The position numbers and the translations under genes were made by a program. The notes beneath the pieces were generated by a model. It ran no database searches. It saw only the letters and a list, made by a program, of their open reading frames with translations, and was not told where the DNA came from. A stretch of DNA of 64,000 bases from Hyaloraphidium curvatum (Eukaryota; Monoblepharomycota; Hyaloraphidiomycetes; Hyaloraphidiales; Hyaloraphidiaceae). Within the stretch, counting starts at the first letter, position 1. Every line of letters begins with the position of its first letter. Where the stretch lies: contig JAIVFI010000035.1 of assembly GCA_025558095.1 (NCBI GenBank), forward strand, positions 434,001-498,000. The letters are read 5' to 3'. This document shows positions 1-9,173 of this stretch, in pieces.

Positions 1-1657
1 TCCCCGCGAAGCCGGAACGGGGTCCGGTACGGCATCTGGTGGATCGGCTTGAGGTCGCCCGTGTCGATCCGGAAGCGATGGTTGCGCAGCTTGCCGATCC
101 AAGGACCAAACACGTCCCGGTAGCGGTCGCAGAGCTTATGGAAACGAGGTTTGTCCCCCTCGCTCAGGATCGTTTGGTCCATCTTGAGCTCGATAGCCTC
201 GACCGGAGGAGGCTCCACGCCGGGAGGCTGAGGTGGTCCAATCGATCCCGGCGAGGGCACCGCGAACAGATCGATGGTCTCCTCGACCGTGAGCGTGGAT
301 TCGGCCGGTTCGGTGTGGGGCAGCTCGGGCTCCAGCATCGAGATCTGCGCGGGAGCCAGATACGTGGGCGGTTCCGGAGCGAGAAATCCAGGAATCCGCA
401 CGCGGAAGCGGCCGAGGTGGGTGCCCGGGCCGATCGTGACCGGTGTCGTCCCGTAGTTGCGGATGAGAATCGGCAGCCGACCGTCTCTGTCGGGCGTCGC
501 CGACGGGATGATGAAGAGGCGATCGAACGGCGAAGTGTTCGGCGTCTCGATGACCCCTGTCAAGTCCATCTCCACGACGGTCGCCAAGGGAGTCGTCGGG
601 GCCAGCTCAGCGGTGATCGAGACGTCCTCGTTGGGGTAGACCGTGATGGAGGTGGTTGAATGGAGCGGGGCGACCAGGTGTGATCCGAAGAGCGGTCGCG
701 CAACAATGTGCATTGGCACGACGACCCCCTCCGGATCGTCCTTGAAATAGAGGACCGGCGTCTCCCAGTCCATCTGAACGCGTAGGGCGGAGAGCCAAGG
801 GGTGCCGAGGATCACGTCGTCCATGAGACCGTCCATGATGGCGACGTCCATGACGCAGTGTTGATTCCCGACCAGGATGTCCATCTTAGCAACTCCGCGG
901 ACCCACATGGTTCCGCCGGCCGCGGCCGTGCTGAGGGTGCCGAGTGTCCATGGTTTGATCGGTGGCGACGGGTGGATCCGGCAGAAGAAGGACGACCGAA
1001 CCGCCACCACTGAGGCACCGGAGTCGACGAGGGCCGCGGGGGTATTCACGCCGTTGACCCATGCCGAAACGCGTGCCGCCTGATAGTGGAACTGCACTTG
1101 CGAAGTCCACGTCCAGCGATCCGGCGGAGGGGCGACCGGAGCAGGTGGCCGCGGGCGAGGCCGAGGGCCAGGCAGCGGTGGTCGTGCGTAGGCGGAAGGA
1201 GGAGGGGGCCTTTCGAAAGGTCCGGGAACGGCGCGGACGGTCGGGCCCTCGTGCATAGGTGCATCCGCTGATCCCGCGTCCGCATCCTGTGCCGCCGGTT
1301 CACCGTTTCCCACGACCTCGACCGAGCCGGGCGACGCCGAATCCGCTGCCGGCGGCGGGGCCAGGGTCTCGTCGATCGGCATGAGCGCCTCCCGCTGCTG
1401 ACGAACGGCGGCCTGTCGAGCTGCCTCCGCCTCGAGGAAGAGGATGTACTCCGTGCCCCCGAAGGGCCAATGATGAACGTGGTCCTCCGCCGTCGGTTCA
1501 TCGGTCGCGGAATCCGACAACTCCGGCGATCCGCCAGGAGATGAAGGGTCCGTGCCGTCCGGCAGCGGGGAAGTTCCAGGAAGAGGTTCCACATGTGGTT
1601 CAAGAGCTTGGATCTCTGCCCCCCTATGGCCGTGCGGCACTGAGGGCAAAGCTAGTT
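1..1657 (-). CDS. Pol polyprotein of gypsy element (protease and start of RT), partial
   Basis: This frame has no ATG and is entered by -1 frameshifting at the end of gag; I translated it from the slip site to the window edge and found no stop. After about 210 codons of proline-rich linker comes ALVDSGAS (Asp codon 1025-1023), the retropepsin active-site motif D-S/T-G, followed about 80 codons on by VILGTPWL, the second protease signature. A linker then leads to FRIDTGDLKPIHQMPYR near the left edge, which matches the start of gypsy reverse transcriptase (pattern H-I-T-x-x-x-P-I-x-x-x-P-Y-R). The polymerase core, RNase H and integrase must lie beyond the window. The product would be made only as a Gag-Pol fusion. 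Confidence 0.88.
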
Positions 1658-3307
1658 TTTTGGCATCGAAGGGGTGTTGCCGAGGCGAGACTTCCAGTTG
1701 AGTGGGCGGCGGTTGGCATTCTTCTCCAACTCCCAGCACTCGTCCTGAGCATGCCCATCCATGCCACAGAGATGGCAGTGGCGAGGCTGGAAGCGCTTCT
1801 GGTCGCGGTACTCCGAGGTGAAGGGCCGGCGATCCTGGCGCTCCTGCTGCTGGCGGGGCCGATCGATCGGAGGAGGCCTCGCGGGGGGGTTCGACCTGGT
1901 CTCCGCGGCCTGAACCTGATGGCGAGGCGACGGCAGCAGCTTGGTGATGAGCTCCTTGATCTCGACGAGGTCGCTGTTCGGCCCCGAAGGCGGCAACGGC
2001 TGGCTCCGACGAGACTGGAAGGGGACGAAACGGCGCGGAGGCCGGAACGCAGACTCCCCCGGCGGTCCACCGGTGGGCCTGCGCTCTCCCTTAGGCTCCA
2101 GCAGCTTTGTGAGAGCCTGCGTATGAGCCAGCAGCACTTCCGTCGTCGCCTTGTCGGTCGCCTTGGAGGAGCCCGAAGACGAGTGCTGGCCGACCAGAGC
2201 CGGAATCTCCGAAATCGAGTTCTGGCCCAGGAAACGGATGTCGCGCGGCTGCGCAGGGCCCGATGCTTGCATGACGGTGCGCATCTTCTCGATGACCTTG
2301 GTGACGGAAGTGCGGTTGATGAGGTGATCCCCGAGGAGCTCCAGCGCCTTCCCGCGTAGCTCCGGGCGCAGTCCGTAGAGCAGGTTCTGGCCGTACACGC
2401 TGTCTTGCACTTCCCTGGTAGGAAGCTGATCGCCGCAGTGCGAGAGGAAACGCGTCTCGGCCAGGGATACGCGGGCAACGAAGGCGTCGAGGGTCTCATC
2501 GTTGGTCATCTGAATCGTGTTGTAGTGCCGGCGATAATGCATCGATGCGTCGCGGGGCTCGAAGTGGTAGCGTAGCCAGGCAAGCACATCGTTCTGGGTC
2601 ACCGGAGGATAGGTGGCCGTCGCGGGATAGTCCGGAGGGCGGTTCTGCGGCGTGATGTTGTGCCACATTGCGCGCGGCAGAGGCCCAAGGAAGACCGGGA
2701 AGACCTTGACGAGGTTGTTGATGGAGCCGAACGCCGTGAGAACCGTAGTGAGGTCGCGGAAGAAGTCTTCCGGGTCCTGCGTAGCGGGATCGAAGGGCTG
2801 AACAGAAGCAGGCAGCAGCTGAGCCGGGAGCTTGGCGGCTCCGCCCTGGCGATCCGCCTGGGGGAGGCCGGTGCTTCCATCGTTCGGCGGCTGAGCGCCA
2901 ACGATGGCCCGTACGGCGTCGACGAACTGCTGCGGCTGGAGACCAGCGGCGGCAGCGTTGACAGCCGGGGCTTGCTCGCTCCGCTGACCCTGCTGCTGTG
3001 CGGCGAGCTGCTGGAGCTGCTGCGCTGCAAGCTGCTCGGCGGCGGCTTGCTGTTGAACTTGGGCAGCTGGCAACTGCTGAGCGGTCTGTTGCGCCACGAG
3101 CTGAGCGGCAAGCTGATCGGCGACGGCTTGCTGGGCGGCTTGCTGGGCGGCGAGTTGGGCGACGTCGTTGGCGGCGGCGCCGACTTGCTGGATCGCGGCC
3201 TGCGCAGCTTGGATAATCGCCTGGGCCTGCGGGTTGTTCTGCAAATCGTTAGCTTCCTGAGGCTGCTGAACCTCCTGCTGAGGGGCGGCTTCTTGAACGG
3301 GGTCCAT
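1652..3307 (-). CDS. Gag polyprotein of gypsy element
   Basis: 551 residues from the ATG at 3307; the reading frame runs further upstream but only from a TTG. The first 150 residues are dominated by Gln and Ala in short repeats. Residues of about 170-330 carry the retrotransposon gag fold signature (FFRDLTTVLTAF, WLRYHFEP, FVARVSLAETRFL), typical of capsid-like gag. The C-terminus has one CCHC zinc knuckle, CHLCGMDGHAQDEC, for RNA binding. The gag stop overlaps the frameshift site into pol. No integrity defect is seen. Confidence 0.9.
   Translation of the reverse strand: MDPVQEAAPQQEVQQPQEANDLQNNPQAQAIIQAAQAAIQQVGAAANDVAQLAAQQAAQQAVADQLAAQLVAQQTAQQLPAAQVQQQAAAEQLAAQQLQQLAAQQQGQRSEQAPAVNAAAAGLQPQQFVDAVRAIVGAQPPNDGSTGLPQADRQGGAAKLPAQLLPASVQPFDPATQDPEDFFRDLTTVLTAFGSINNLVKVFPVFLGPLPRAMWHNITPQNRPPDYPATATYPPVTQNDVLAWLRYHFEPRDASMHYRRHYNTIQMTNDETLDAFVARVSLAETRFLSHCGDQLPTREVQDSVYGQNLLYGLRPELRGKALELLGDHLINRTSVTKVIEKMRTVMQASGPAQPRDIRFLGQNSISEIPALVGQHSSSGSSKATDKATTEVLLAHTQALTKLLEPKGERRPTGGPPGESAFRPPRRFVPFQSRRSQPLPPSGPNSDLVEIKELITKLLPSPRHQVQAAETRSNPPARPPPIDRPRQQQERQDRRPFTSEYRDQKRFQPRHCHLCGMDGHAQDECWELEKNANRRPLNWKSRLGNTPSMPKN
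1655..1661 (-). promoter_or_regulatory. -1 ribosomal frameshift slippery heptamer
   Basis: The last gag codons read CCA AAA AAC TAG on the minus strand, so the heptamer A AAA AAC is placed exactly in the zero frame needed for tandem -1 slippage and is followed at once by the gag stop. The -1 frame is open from here for more than 1.6 kb. Three bases downstream, CTTTGCCC can pair with GGGCAGAG (8 bp, one G-T pair) around a 22-nt loop that has its own small GCC/GGC stem. This gives a candidate stimulatory structure, although the spacer is shorter than the usual 5-9 nt. Confidence 0.8.
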
Positions 3308-3755
3308 GTTTGGCGAAGGGGAATGAACTTGGTTGACGGAATACGGTTGACAGAAAAGAGTGGCAGTCGACAAGCGCCGGTGCCAGGCGAAGTTGTTTTT
3401 GGATTATCGAAGTCGAAACTGAAGTCGAACGAGGTGTCGAAGACCCGAGAGCAGGATCACGGAGGTCGGACCAGTGCGACGGTCCGGGTCGGAACCGGGC
3501 CTGAAGCTCTAACCCGGCGCGCGAATCCCGCTCGGCTCTTCGGGTCGGATAGGCCCTGAATATGAATAAGCGAACAGCGCTGAAGATACTTGACTGTAGC
3601 CGGGGGAAAGAGGTTACGGGATGTCTCCCGGGGTGCGTCCCAAGGGCTCTCAGAACGAGGATCCGGCCGGGCGGGGTTCCGCACGGTGGTCGAACGACAC
3701 GGAGAGCACGTAGAGTCAACTGGCGATCAAGATTGTACTGTTACATGTCCCGCTC

Positions 3756-3763
3756 TTTATATA
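3756..3763 (-). promoter_or_regulatory. TATA box of the gypsy element
   Basis: The minus strand reads TATATAAA. It lies about 450 bp upstream of the gag ATG and just downstream (in the minus sense) of the 11-bp repeat array, the position expected for the U3 promoter of a 5' LTR. Transcription would start near 3730. The leader from there to 3308 shows no other feature I can name. Confidence 0.55.
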
Positions 3764-3783
3764 TCCCAGGAGGGTGGCTGTGC

Positions 3784-3876
3784 CGAGTCACTTGCGAGTC
3801 GCTCGCGAGTCGCTCGCGAGTGACTCGCGAGTCACTCGCGAGTCGATCGCGAGTCGATCACGAGTCGATCGCGAGG
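3784..3876. repeat. 11-bp tandem palindromic repeat array
   Basis: About eight head-to-tail copies of an 11-bp unit close to TCGCGAGTCGM. Each unit contains the palindrome CTCGCGAG or a near relative such as ATCGCGAT. Single-base variants (GCTC, GACT, CACT, GATC at the joint) differ between units while the CGAGT core is kept. The 11-bp period is close to one turn of B-DNA, so a bound protein would sit on one face. Its place just upstream of the TATA box suggests an enhancer in the LTR U3 region. Confidence 0.8.
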
Positions 3877-4020
3877 ACCGACGCCTCCACGCCTCCGAAC
3901 CGAAAATGAAAATACCCTTGTCCGAATGTCAGACGTCCTGTACCTTCGCATCCCCCCAGGCCAAGGCCGCCTCCACGTCAACCGGATCCCTGCTGCCGGC
4001 TCCTGGCTCACCGTCCTTGA

Positions 4021-4872
4021 ATGCCTAAAACACCACCAAGCAAGTGGCAACGCCGAGTAGTGGGCTGCTCTTCTCGGCGCCGAGCTCGTCCGGATACCTC
4101 CCGGGCGCGGTCAGCCCCTCCATCTTTTGCTGTTTTGCAGTCTTCACCAGTACGCCAACTACCACTATCTACAACGTCTCACCGAGTTCCGAGGCCGTTC
4201 GCGGCAGCAGGGGAGACTTCCGACATTGACCCCGCGTCCCCCGGGGCCCCTCGGCCAAATGCCGTGCCTAGCTTGGCCGAGGGTCACACTCTGCCCACGC
4301 CGCCCCGCGGCTCCTCCCGCTTGCCGGCACCAGCGGGGGGGAAAGGGGCGGCATGCTCGGAAGTATCTCCCTCCTCGTCATCGCAGATCTTGATCGCTGA
4401 TGCCCCGGCTTCGGCCGCTTCCATGCTCTCGGCGCACCCAGGCCATCCTCCGTGGGAAACCCCAGCTGCAACCGCCGTGCCGAGCTTGCAGCTGCCGCCT
4501 GCGCCGCCCCGCACAACCCCCGGCACGCCGCCGGCACCAACGGCCGGGGGGGGGCAGAGCTCCTCGGAAGTATCCACTCCGACGCGCACCTTGCCTCCTT
4601 GGTATGCTCACACGGAGCCCGGTTCGCCGGCGCACCTCGAATGGCCAGGTTCCGAGCTCCTCGATGACGGCGGCCGTGATGCTATCGGTGACGCGTGGTC
4701 GGCGCTTGCGGCCTGGCACAGGGCGGGGGGCGACCTGACCGAGTCACAGGAGGTTTGGATGCGGACACATGCGCTCGACGATTGGGAGATCTCGTCGGAC
4801 AAGGCACCGTCCGCGGTAGCTGATCCTGGCGGCGGGACACCGGCATCGCCGCCGCCACCGTATTCGCCATGA
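4021..4872 (+). CDS. ORF1 of RLE-type non-LTR retrotransposon (candidate)
   Basis: 283 residues, rich in Pro, Ser and Ala, with an Arg-rich N-terminus (CSSRRRARPD) and no motif I recognise. Its TGA overlaps the ATG of the reverse transcriptase ORF in the form ATGA (4869-4872), an arrangement used for termination-reinitiation in some two-ORF non-LTR retrotransposons. That junction is the main reason to accept the ORF. The first ATG is assumed as start. It could also be a chance open frame in GC-rich DNA. Confidence 0.45.
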   Translation: MPKTPPSKWQRRVVGCSSRRRARPDTSRARSAPPSFAVLQSSPVRQLPLSTTSHRVPRPFAAAGETSDIDPASPGAPRPNAVPSLAEGHTLPTPPRGSSRLPAPAGGKGAACSEVSPSSSSQILIADAPASAASMLSAHPGHPPWETPAATAVPSLQLPPAPPRTTPGTPPAPTAGGGQSSSEVSTPTRTLPPWYAHTEPGSPAHLEWPGSELLDDGGRDAIGDAWSALAAWHRAGGDLTESQEVWMRTHALDDWEISSDKAPSAVADPGGGTPASPPPPYSP

Positions 4873-7800
4873 GCCGCACGCCGCTCCTGCCTTACAGCTG
4901 CCACCGCTGCGCGGCAGCTTTCGCCAACATCGGAGCTCTATCTCATCATCACCAATCTTGCATCGACGGCGATGTGCCGATGGCGGAGGCGCCTGCTGAA
5001 CCCGGCCTCCATGCGTGCCCGGTTGATGGTTGCCGCTTCCAGCCAACTCCAAACAAAAACAAACGGGACGGTCATCTTCGGGTCACACGGAGCCCGGAGC
5101 ACTGGTTGGCGATGCAGCGCCTGTCTGCCGATGCGTTGCGCGCCATGGGGCTAGCGCGGTGCGGGGGTTGCCGGCGTCCCTACGCCGCAAACGCCTCTGG
5201 TGCCGGTGTTTCTGGACAGCACACCTCGTGCAACCCGGACGCAGCTAACCCGCCACTCGGCGTCTCTTTAGCTTCGCTTCCACCCGATCTCGTCGAGTTC
5301 CTCGACCGCGTGCGTGCCGAGCGGGCGGCTGCCACGGGACGCGCGGAGGGACCGGCGTCACCAGCGGCATCGTCGGCATCTCCCCGTGCTTCGCCACCCG
5401 CGCCCGCGCTGATGGCGGCCCTTGCGGCCGCCCGGGTTGCGGCCGACGCCCCGCAGGACGGCCAGGCGCAACGGGCGGCGCTGGCGGCGGCGGCGGCGGC
5501 GGCGCGTGCCGCCCCGGACGGCGGTGATCCCCCAGGCGGCGACGGCGCGCCGGGCGGCAACGCCGCGGCTGGCGGGCACGGCAACGGCGGTGATCCGGGC
5601 GACCCGGGCGACGGTGGTCCACCCGGGGGTCCCGGGCCTGATCCGCCGCCGGGCGGGGGCGCGGGGGCGCCGCCGCCGGAGCCGCTGAAGCACCGCTACC
5701 GGACCACCACCTGGAGCACGCTCGCCTTCCGGGCCAGCGAGTCTTTCCAACGGGCCTACGAGGACCCGGCGGCACCGGAAACCGACCTGCACCGCACTCT
5801 CACCGCCTACCTTGCGTTTGGCGGCTACGTCATGTCGGGGGACTACATGTACGAGCAGAACTACTTCGCCGCCCGTCAGGTCAACCGGGGCGCGCGGCGG
5901 GACGGGCTGCGGCCGCTCAACTACCAGCTCTTCAAGTCCATCGTGCTTGCCGCCTTGAAGGGCGCTCCTGGTGCTGCGTCCGCGGCCCTCTCGGGGGAGG
6001 CCGTTCCGGCTGGCTTCACGCCCACGCTTCAGGCGGAACTGGAGGAGCTGTACCCGGGGCCGCGGGAGGGAGAGCCGCTGTGTCGGCTGTCTCTGCCCCC
6101 CAACGCGCCCGCGCCCTGCCCTGCCTACACGGACGCGGCTTTCCTGGAGGACATCTGGGCCCGGTTGCGCCGGAAGAAGGACGGCGTGGGGGCCGGCATG
6201 TCGGGTTTCAGCATGGCCAAACTTTTCATCGTGCACAACTGCGAGAACGACGCGACGCGGCGGAAGCTCCGCCCGCTGGCGGCCATGGTGCACGGCGTGT
6301 GCACTGGCCGACTCGACACCCCCATGCTCCGGCCGCTCCTCACGGATCAAATCCTCGTCCCTCTGCTCAAGCCGGAGGGGGGGCTCCGGCCGATTGGCAT
6401 TATGGAGGGCATCACGCGGCTCGCGGGCTCGTACCTGGCCGTGCGGCACAAGGCTCTTCTGAGGAAGCTCCAACAGCAGGAGGACCTGGGTCACGGGGTG
6501 GACGGGGGCGCGGAGGCGACCGCCCACGCGGTGAACGCGTGGCTGGCGGCCTTCCCCGACCACGTCGTCATGAAGGTCGACTCTAGGAACGCCTTCAATA
6601 CGCTGCGCCGCCTCTTCGCGCGCGAGGTGGTCCGCCAGGTGCCTCAGCTTATCCCGTACTACAACCTCGTTTACTCGCGCCCTTCCCACGCCTACTTCCG
6701 CGACCGGCGCTCGGCGGAGCTCCTTTTCCGGATCACCATGTACGAGGGCAACATCCAGGGCGACCCGCTGTCGTCTGCCATCTTCTCCTGCGCCATGAGC
6801 CGCATGCTGCGGCCCATCCGCTCTGGGCACCCCGACTGCCTCATCCTTGGGTACCTCGACGACCTCACCGTGGTCGGGCCGCTGGACTCGGTCATGGCCG
6901 TCCTGGGAGAGGTGCGTGACGGCCTTGCTTCCCTCGGCATGACCCACCGCCCGGACAAGAGCTACCTGCTTTCGCTCTCGACGAACCCGGCCGTGCTGGA
7001 GCGGGTGCGCGCGGCCGGTGCGGCCCACAACATCCGCGTCGCTGGCTTCCCGCCTCACGAGGCCGACCCCGAGGTGCATGCCACGGCGTCGGCCCCGGGC
7101 TCGCCTGACTTCGCTCGCTCGTGCGGCCTCAAGGTGGTAGGTGCCCCGGTCGGCACCCCTGCCTATGTGGAGTCGTTCCTCGCGGCCAAGATCGACTCCA
7201 TTGCCGCTCTTCTCGATGAAATCGAGCGCGCCGCGCTCGGCTACGCCATGCCGGCCGACATCCCCTCCCTCCAGGGCCTGTACTCCCTCCTCCGTCTCTG
7301 TGTGACCCAGCTCTTCTCGTTTTGGCTCCGCATTCTCCCCCCCTCGGTTACCCAACCCTTTGCTCGACGTCTTGACAACGCGCTTTTCACCACCTTCTTG
7401 CGCTTGCTGGGAGATCGGGCCGAGGATCTGGATCCGCTGTCGGTGGAGGGTCGGACTGTGCGGGAGCAGGTATTCTTGGGTCTGCACTACTCGGGGATGG
7501 GGCTTCTGTCATCGGAGAAGGTGGCCTCGGCGGCTTACCTGTCTTCACTCAACCTCACGGCGGGCCCCTTGGACGCCATGCTTGGTCTTCGAACCTCGGC
7601 CCGGGGTGTGGGCGTGGAGCACGTGCGGGAACTGGTTCCCGTCATCGAGGCCCTCCGCCCCGCCTTTGAGCGTGTCGAGGATGACACGGCCGCAGCGTAC
7701 GCCGAGGCTGCGCGTGCTGGGCAACCGGTGGGCGCCGCGCCCGCCCGCCGTACGCTCCCTGCGGACGCCAGTTTCTTCGCTCAGCCGGTCTGGCACGGCC

Positions 7801-8786
7801 TGCAGAGCGACCTTACGCGTCTCGAGGACCAGCGCCGCCTCGCGGCTCTGATTGCCTTGCAACCCGACACTTCCGCTGGTCTGGAGCGCCGCAAGCGGCT
7901 CGTCCAGGCGCAGGACGGCCTGTCGGCTTTCCTGACTGCCTCTCCCGCGCTGCTTGCCAACCACATTCGCAACAACTTTTTCCGCTTACTTGTACGCTTC
8001 CGGCTTTGCCTCCCGCTCCTGCACGAGGCCGACTACCCTGGTCTTTCCTTGCCCTGCCGGCGGGGCTGCAAGCGATCGGCCATGTCGCTGACGGGGGAGC
8101 ACGCGTTCTCGGGCTGCTATGGCCGGGATCTCTTCAGTCCTGGTCACGACGACATTTGCGCGGCCATCCGCGCGGCGCTTCGCTCCATCCCGCTCCTCCG
8201 CGTGCACCCCATGCCGCCAAACCTACGCATGGCTACGAGACTGTCACCCCGCCCACGCCTGCGGATGCTGGCCGCCTTGGCGACATTCTCATCACGCACC
8301 GCGAAACCCGGAAACGGTGGTTGCTCGAGATCAAGACCCTCACCTCTATGGCCCATTTGCACACGGGCCTGGTCTTCTCGGTCCCGGGCCACGCAGTCGA
8401 ACGGCGGGTCGAGGCCGCCAGGAAGGACTACTCCCGTTTCGTCTTCAACGCCAACTTCTACCCTCTGATCGTGCTTGCTTTTGATTCGTACAGCGCTGTC
8501 TCTGCCACTTTCTCGCGCTTCTCCTCGGAGATGGGGCGCATCCAGTATCCCGGGATCGTCGGCCGCGATGGGCAGCCCGTGGACCTCGATGGCCTTTACT
8601 CTCGTTTTGTGCGGCGCTTCCGCGAACGGATCGCGGTGGCCTGGGCTCTTGGCGTCGCGGCCCAACTCCAACACTGGCTTCTGCGCACTTCAGCTGTGCA
8701 CCGAAGCCGCCGCTGTCAACGCTCCGGCCCCCGGGCCGGTCGCTTTTGGTTTGAATGTAGATGAGGAGCTGATTCTTGGGGCGTAG
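4869..8786 (+). pseudogene. ORF2 of non-LTR retrotransposon: zinc fingers, RT, restriction-like endonuclease (frame-broken)
   Basis: The N-terminus has two C2H2-like fingers (CHRCAAAF...HHHQSC and CPVDGCRFQ). After an Ala/Gly/Pro-rich stretch comes reverse transcriptase: MKVDSRNAFNTL (motif A), GNIQGDPLSSAIF (motif B) and GYLDDLTVVG (motif C, LDD in place of the commoner ADD). A CCHC cluster (CRRGCKRS...GEHAFSGC) precedes the endonuclease. The main frame stays open to 8468, but homology leaves it at about 8210 and continues in the -1 frame as GDILITHRETRKRWLLEIKT, a PD-(D/E)xK restriction-like nuclease. A 10-bp insertion (8681-8690, compared with the second copy downstream) shifts frame again before the conserved tail ending ELILGA. 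So this is a nearly complete but non-functional R2-superfamily-like ORF2. Confidence 0.85.
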
Positions 8787-8845
8787 GGGGATTTCTAAGT
8801 GTACGGTGGGATTGCTAGCTCCTCATTACACAACTGGACGATCTG

Positions 8846-9165
8846 ACACTTTCTCGCGCTTCTCCTCGGAGATGGGGCGCATCCAGTACCCTGGGATCGT
8901 CGGCCGCGATGGGCAGCCCGTGGACCTCGATGGCCTTTACTCTCGTTTTGTGCGGCGCTTCTGCGAACGGATCGCGGTGGCCTGGGCTCTTGGCGTCACG
9001 GCCCAACTCCAACACTGGCTTCAGCTGTGCACCGAAGCCGCCGCTGTCAACGCTCCGGCCCCCGCGCCGGTCGCTTTTGGTTTGAATGTAGATGAGGAGC
9101 TGATTCTTGGGGCGTAGGGGGATTCCTAAGTGTACGGTGGGATTGCTAGCTCCTCACTACTAGAA
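8846..9165 (+). mobile_element. Nested 5'-truncated copy of the same non-LTR retrotransposon
   Basis: This stretch repeats about 320 bp of the 3' end of the element just upstream (8510-8830) with few differences, and starts abruptly inside the endonuclease C-terminus. It lacks the 10-bp insertion of copy one, so its C-terminal frame (QLCTEAAAVN to ELILGA) is the intact version. The octamer GGACGATC lies on both sides (8835-8842 and 9166-9173), as expected for a target-site duplication made by target-primed reverse transcription. Confidence 0.85.
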
Positions 9166-9173
9166 GGACGATC

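Larger units (their letters stand above)
1..3880 (-). mobile_element. Ty3/gypsy-type LTR retrotransposon, 5' part
   Basis: Read on the minus strand the order is promoter repeats, TATA box, untranslated leader, gag, -1 frameshift site, protease and the beginning of reverse transcriptase, where the window ends. That order and the protease-before-RT layout are those of Ty3/gypsy (Metaviridae) elements. Gag and pol are both open with no stop inside the visible part, so this copy looks young or even active. The outer LTR edge is not resolved: I could not see a convincing TG...CA pair or primer-binding site, so 3880 is only where the promoter-proximal repeats end. Confidence 0.85.

Noticed and set aside
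3421-3560. tRNA-like T-arm and possible primer-binding site in the gypsy leader
   Set aside because: CCCGGTTCCGACCCGG looks T-arm-like but no acceptor or other arms fit, and no TGG-initiated primer site adjoins an LTR end.
3784-3876. CRISPR array
   Set aside because: Units are contiguous 11-mers with no spacers.
5358-7487. 709-codon minus-strand frame opposite the reverse transcriptase
   Set aside because: The plus-strand frame has RT motifs A-C; the minus frame has none.
8205-8225. Programmed frameshift in the non-LTR ORF2
   Set aside because: No slippery heptamer or structure is seen and a second frame break (10-bp insertion) follows, so decay is the simpler reading; kept only as a low-interest check.
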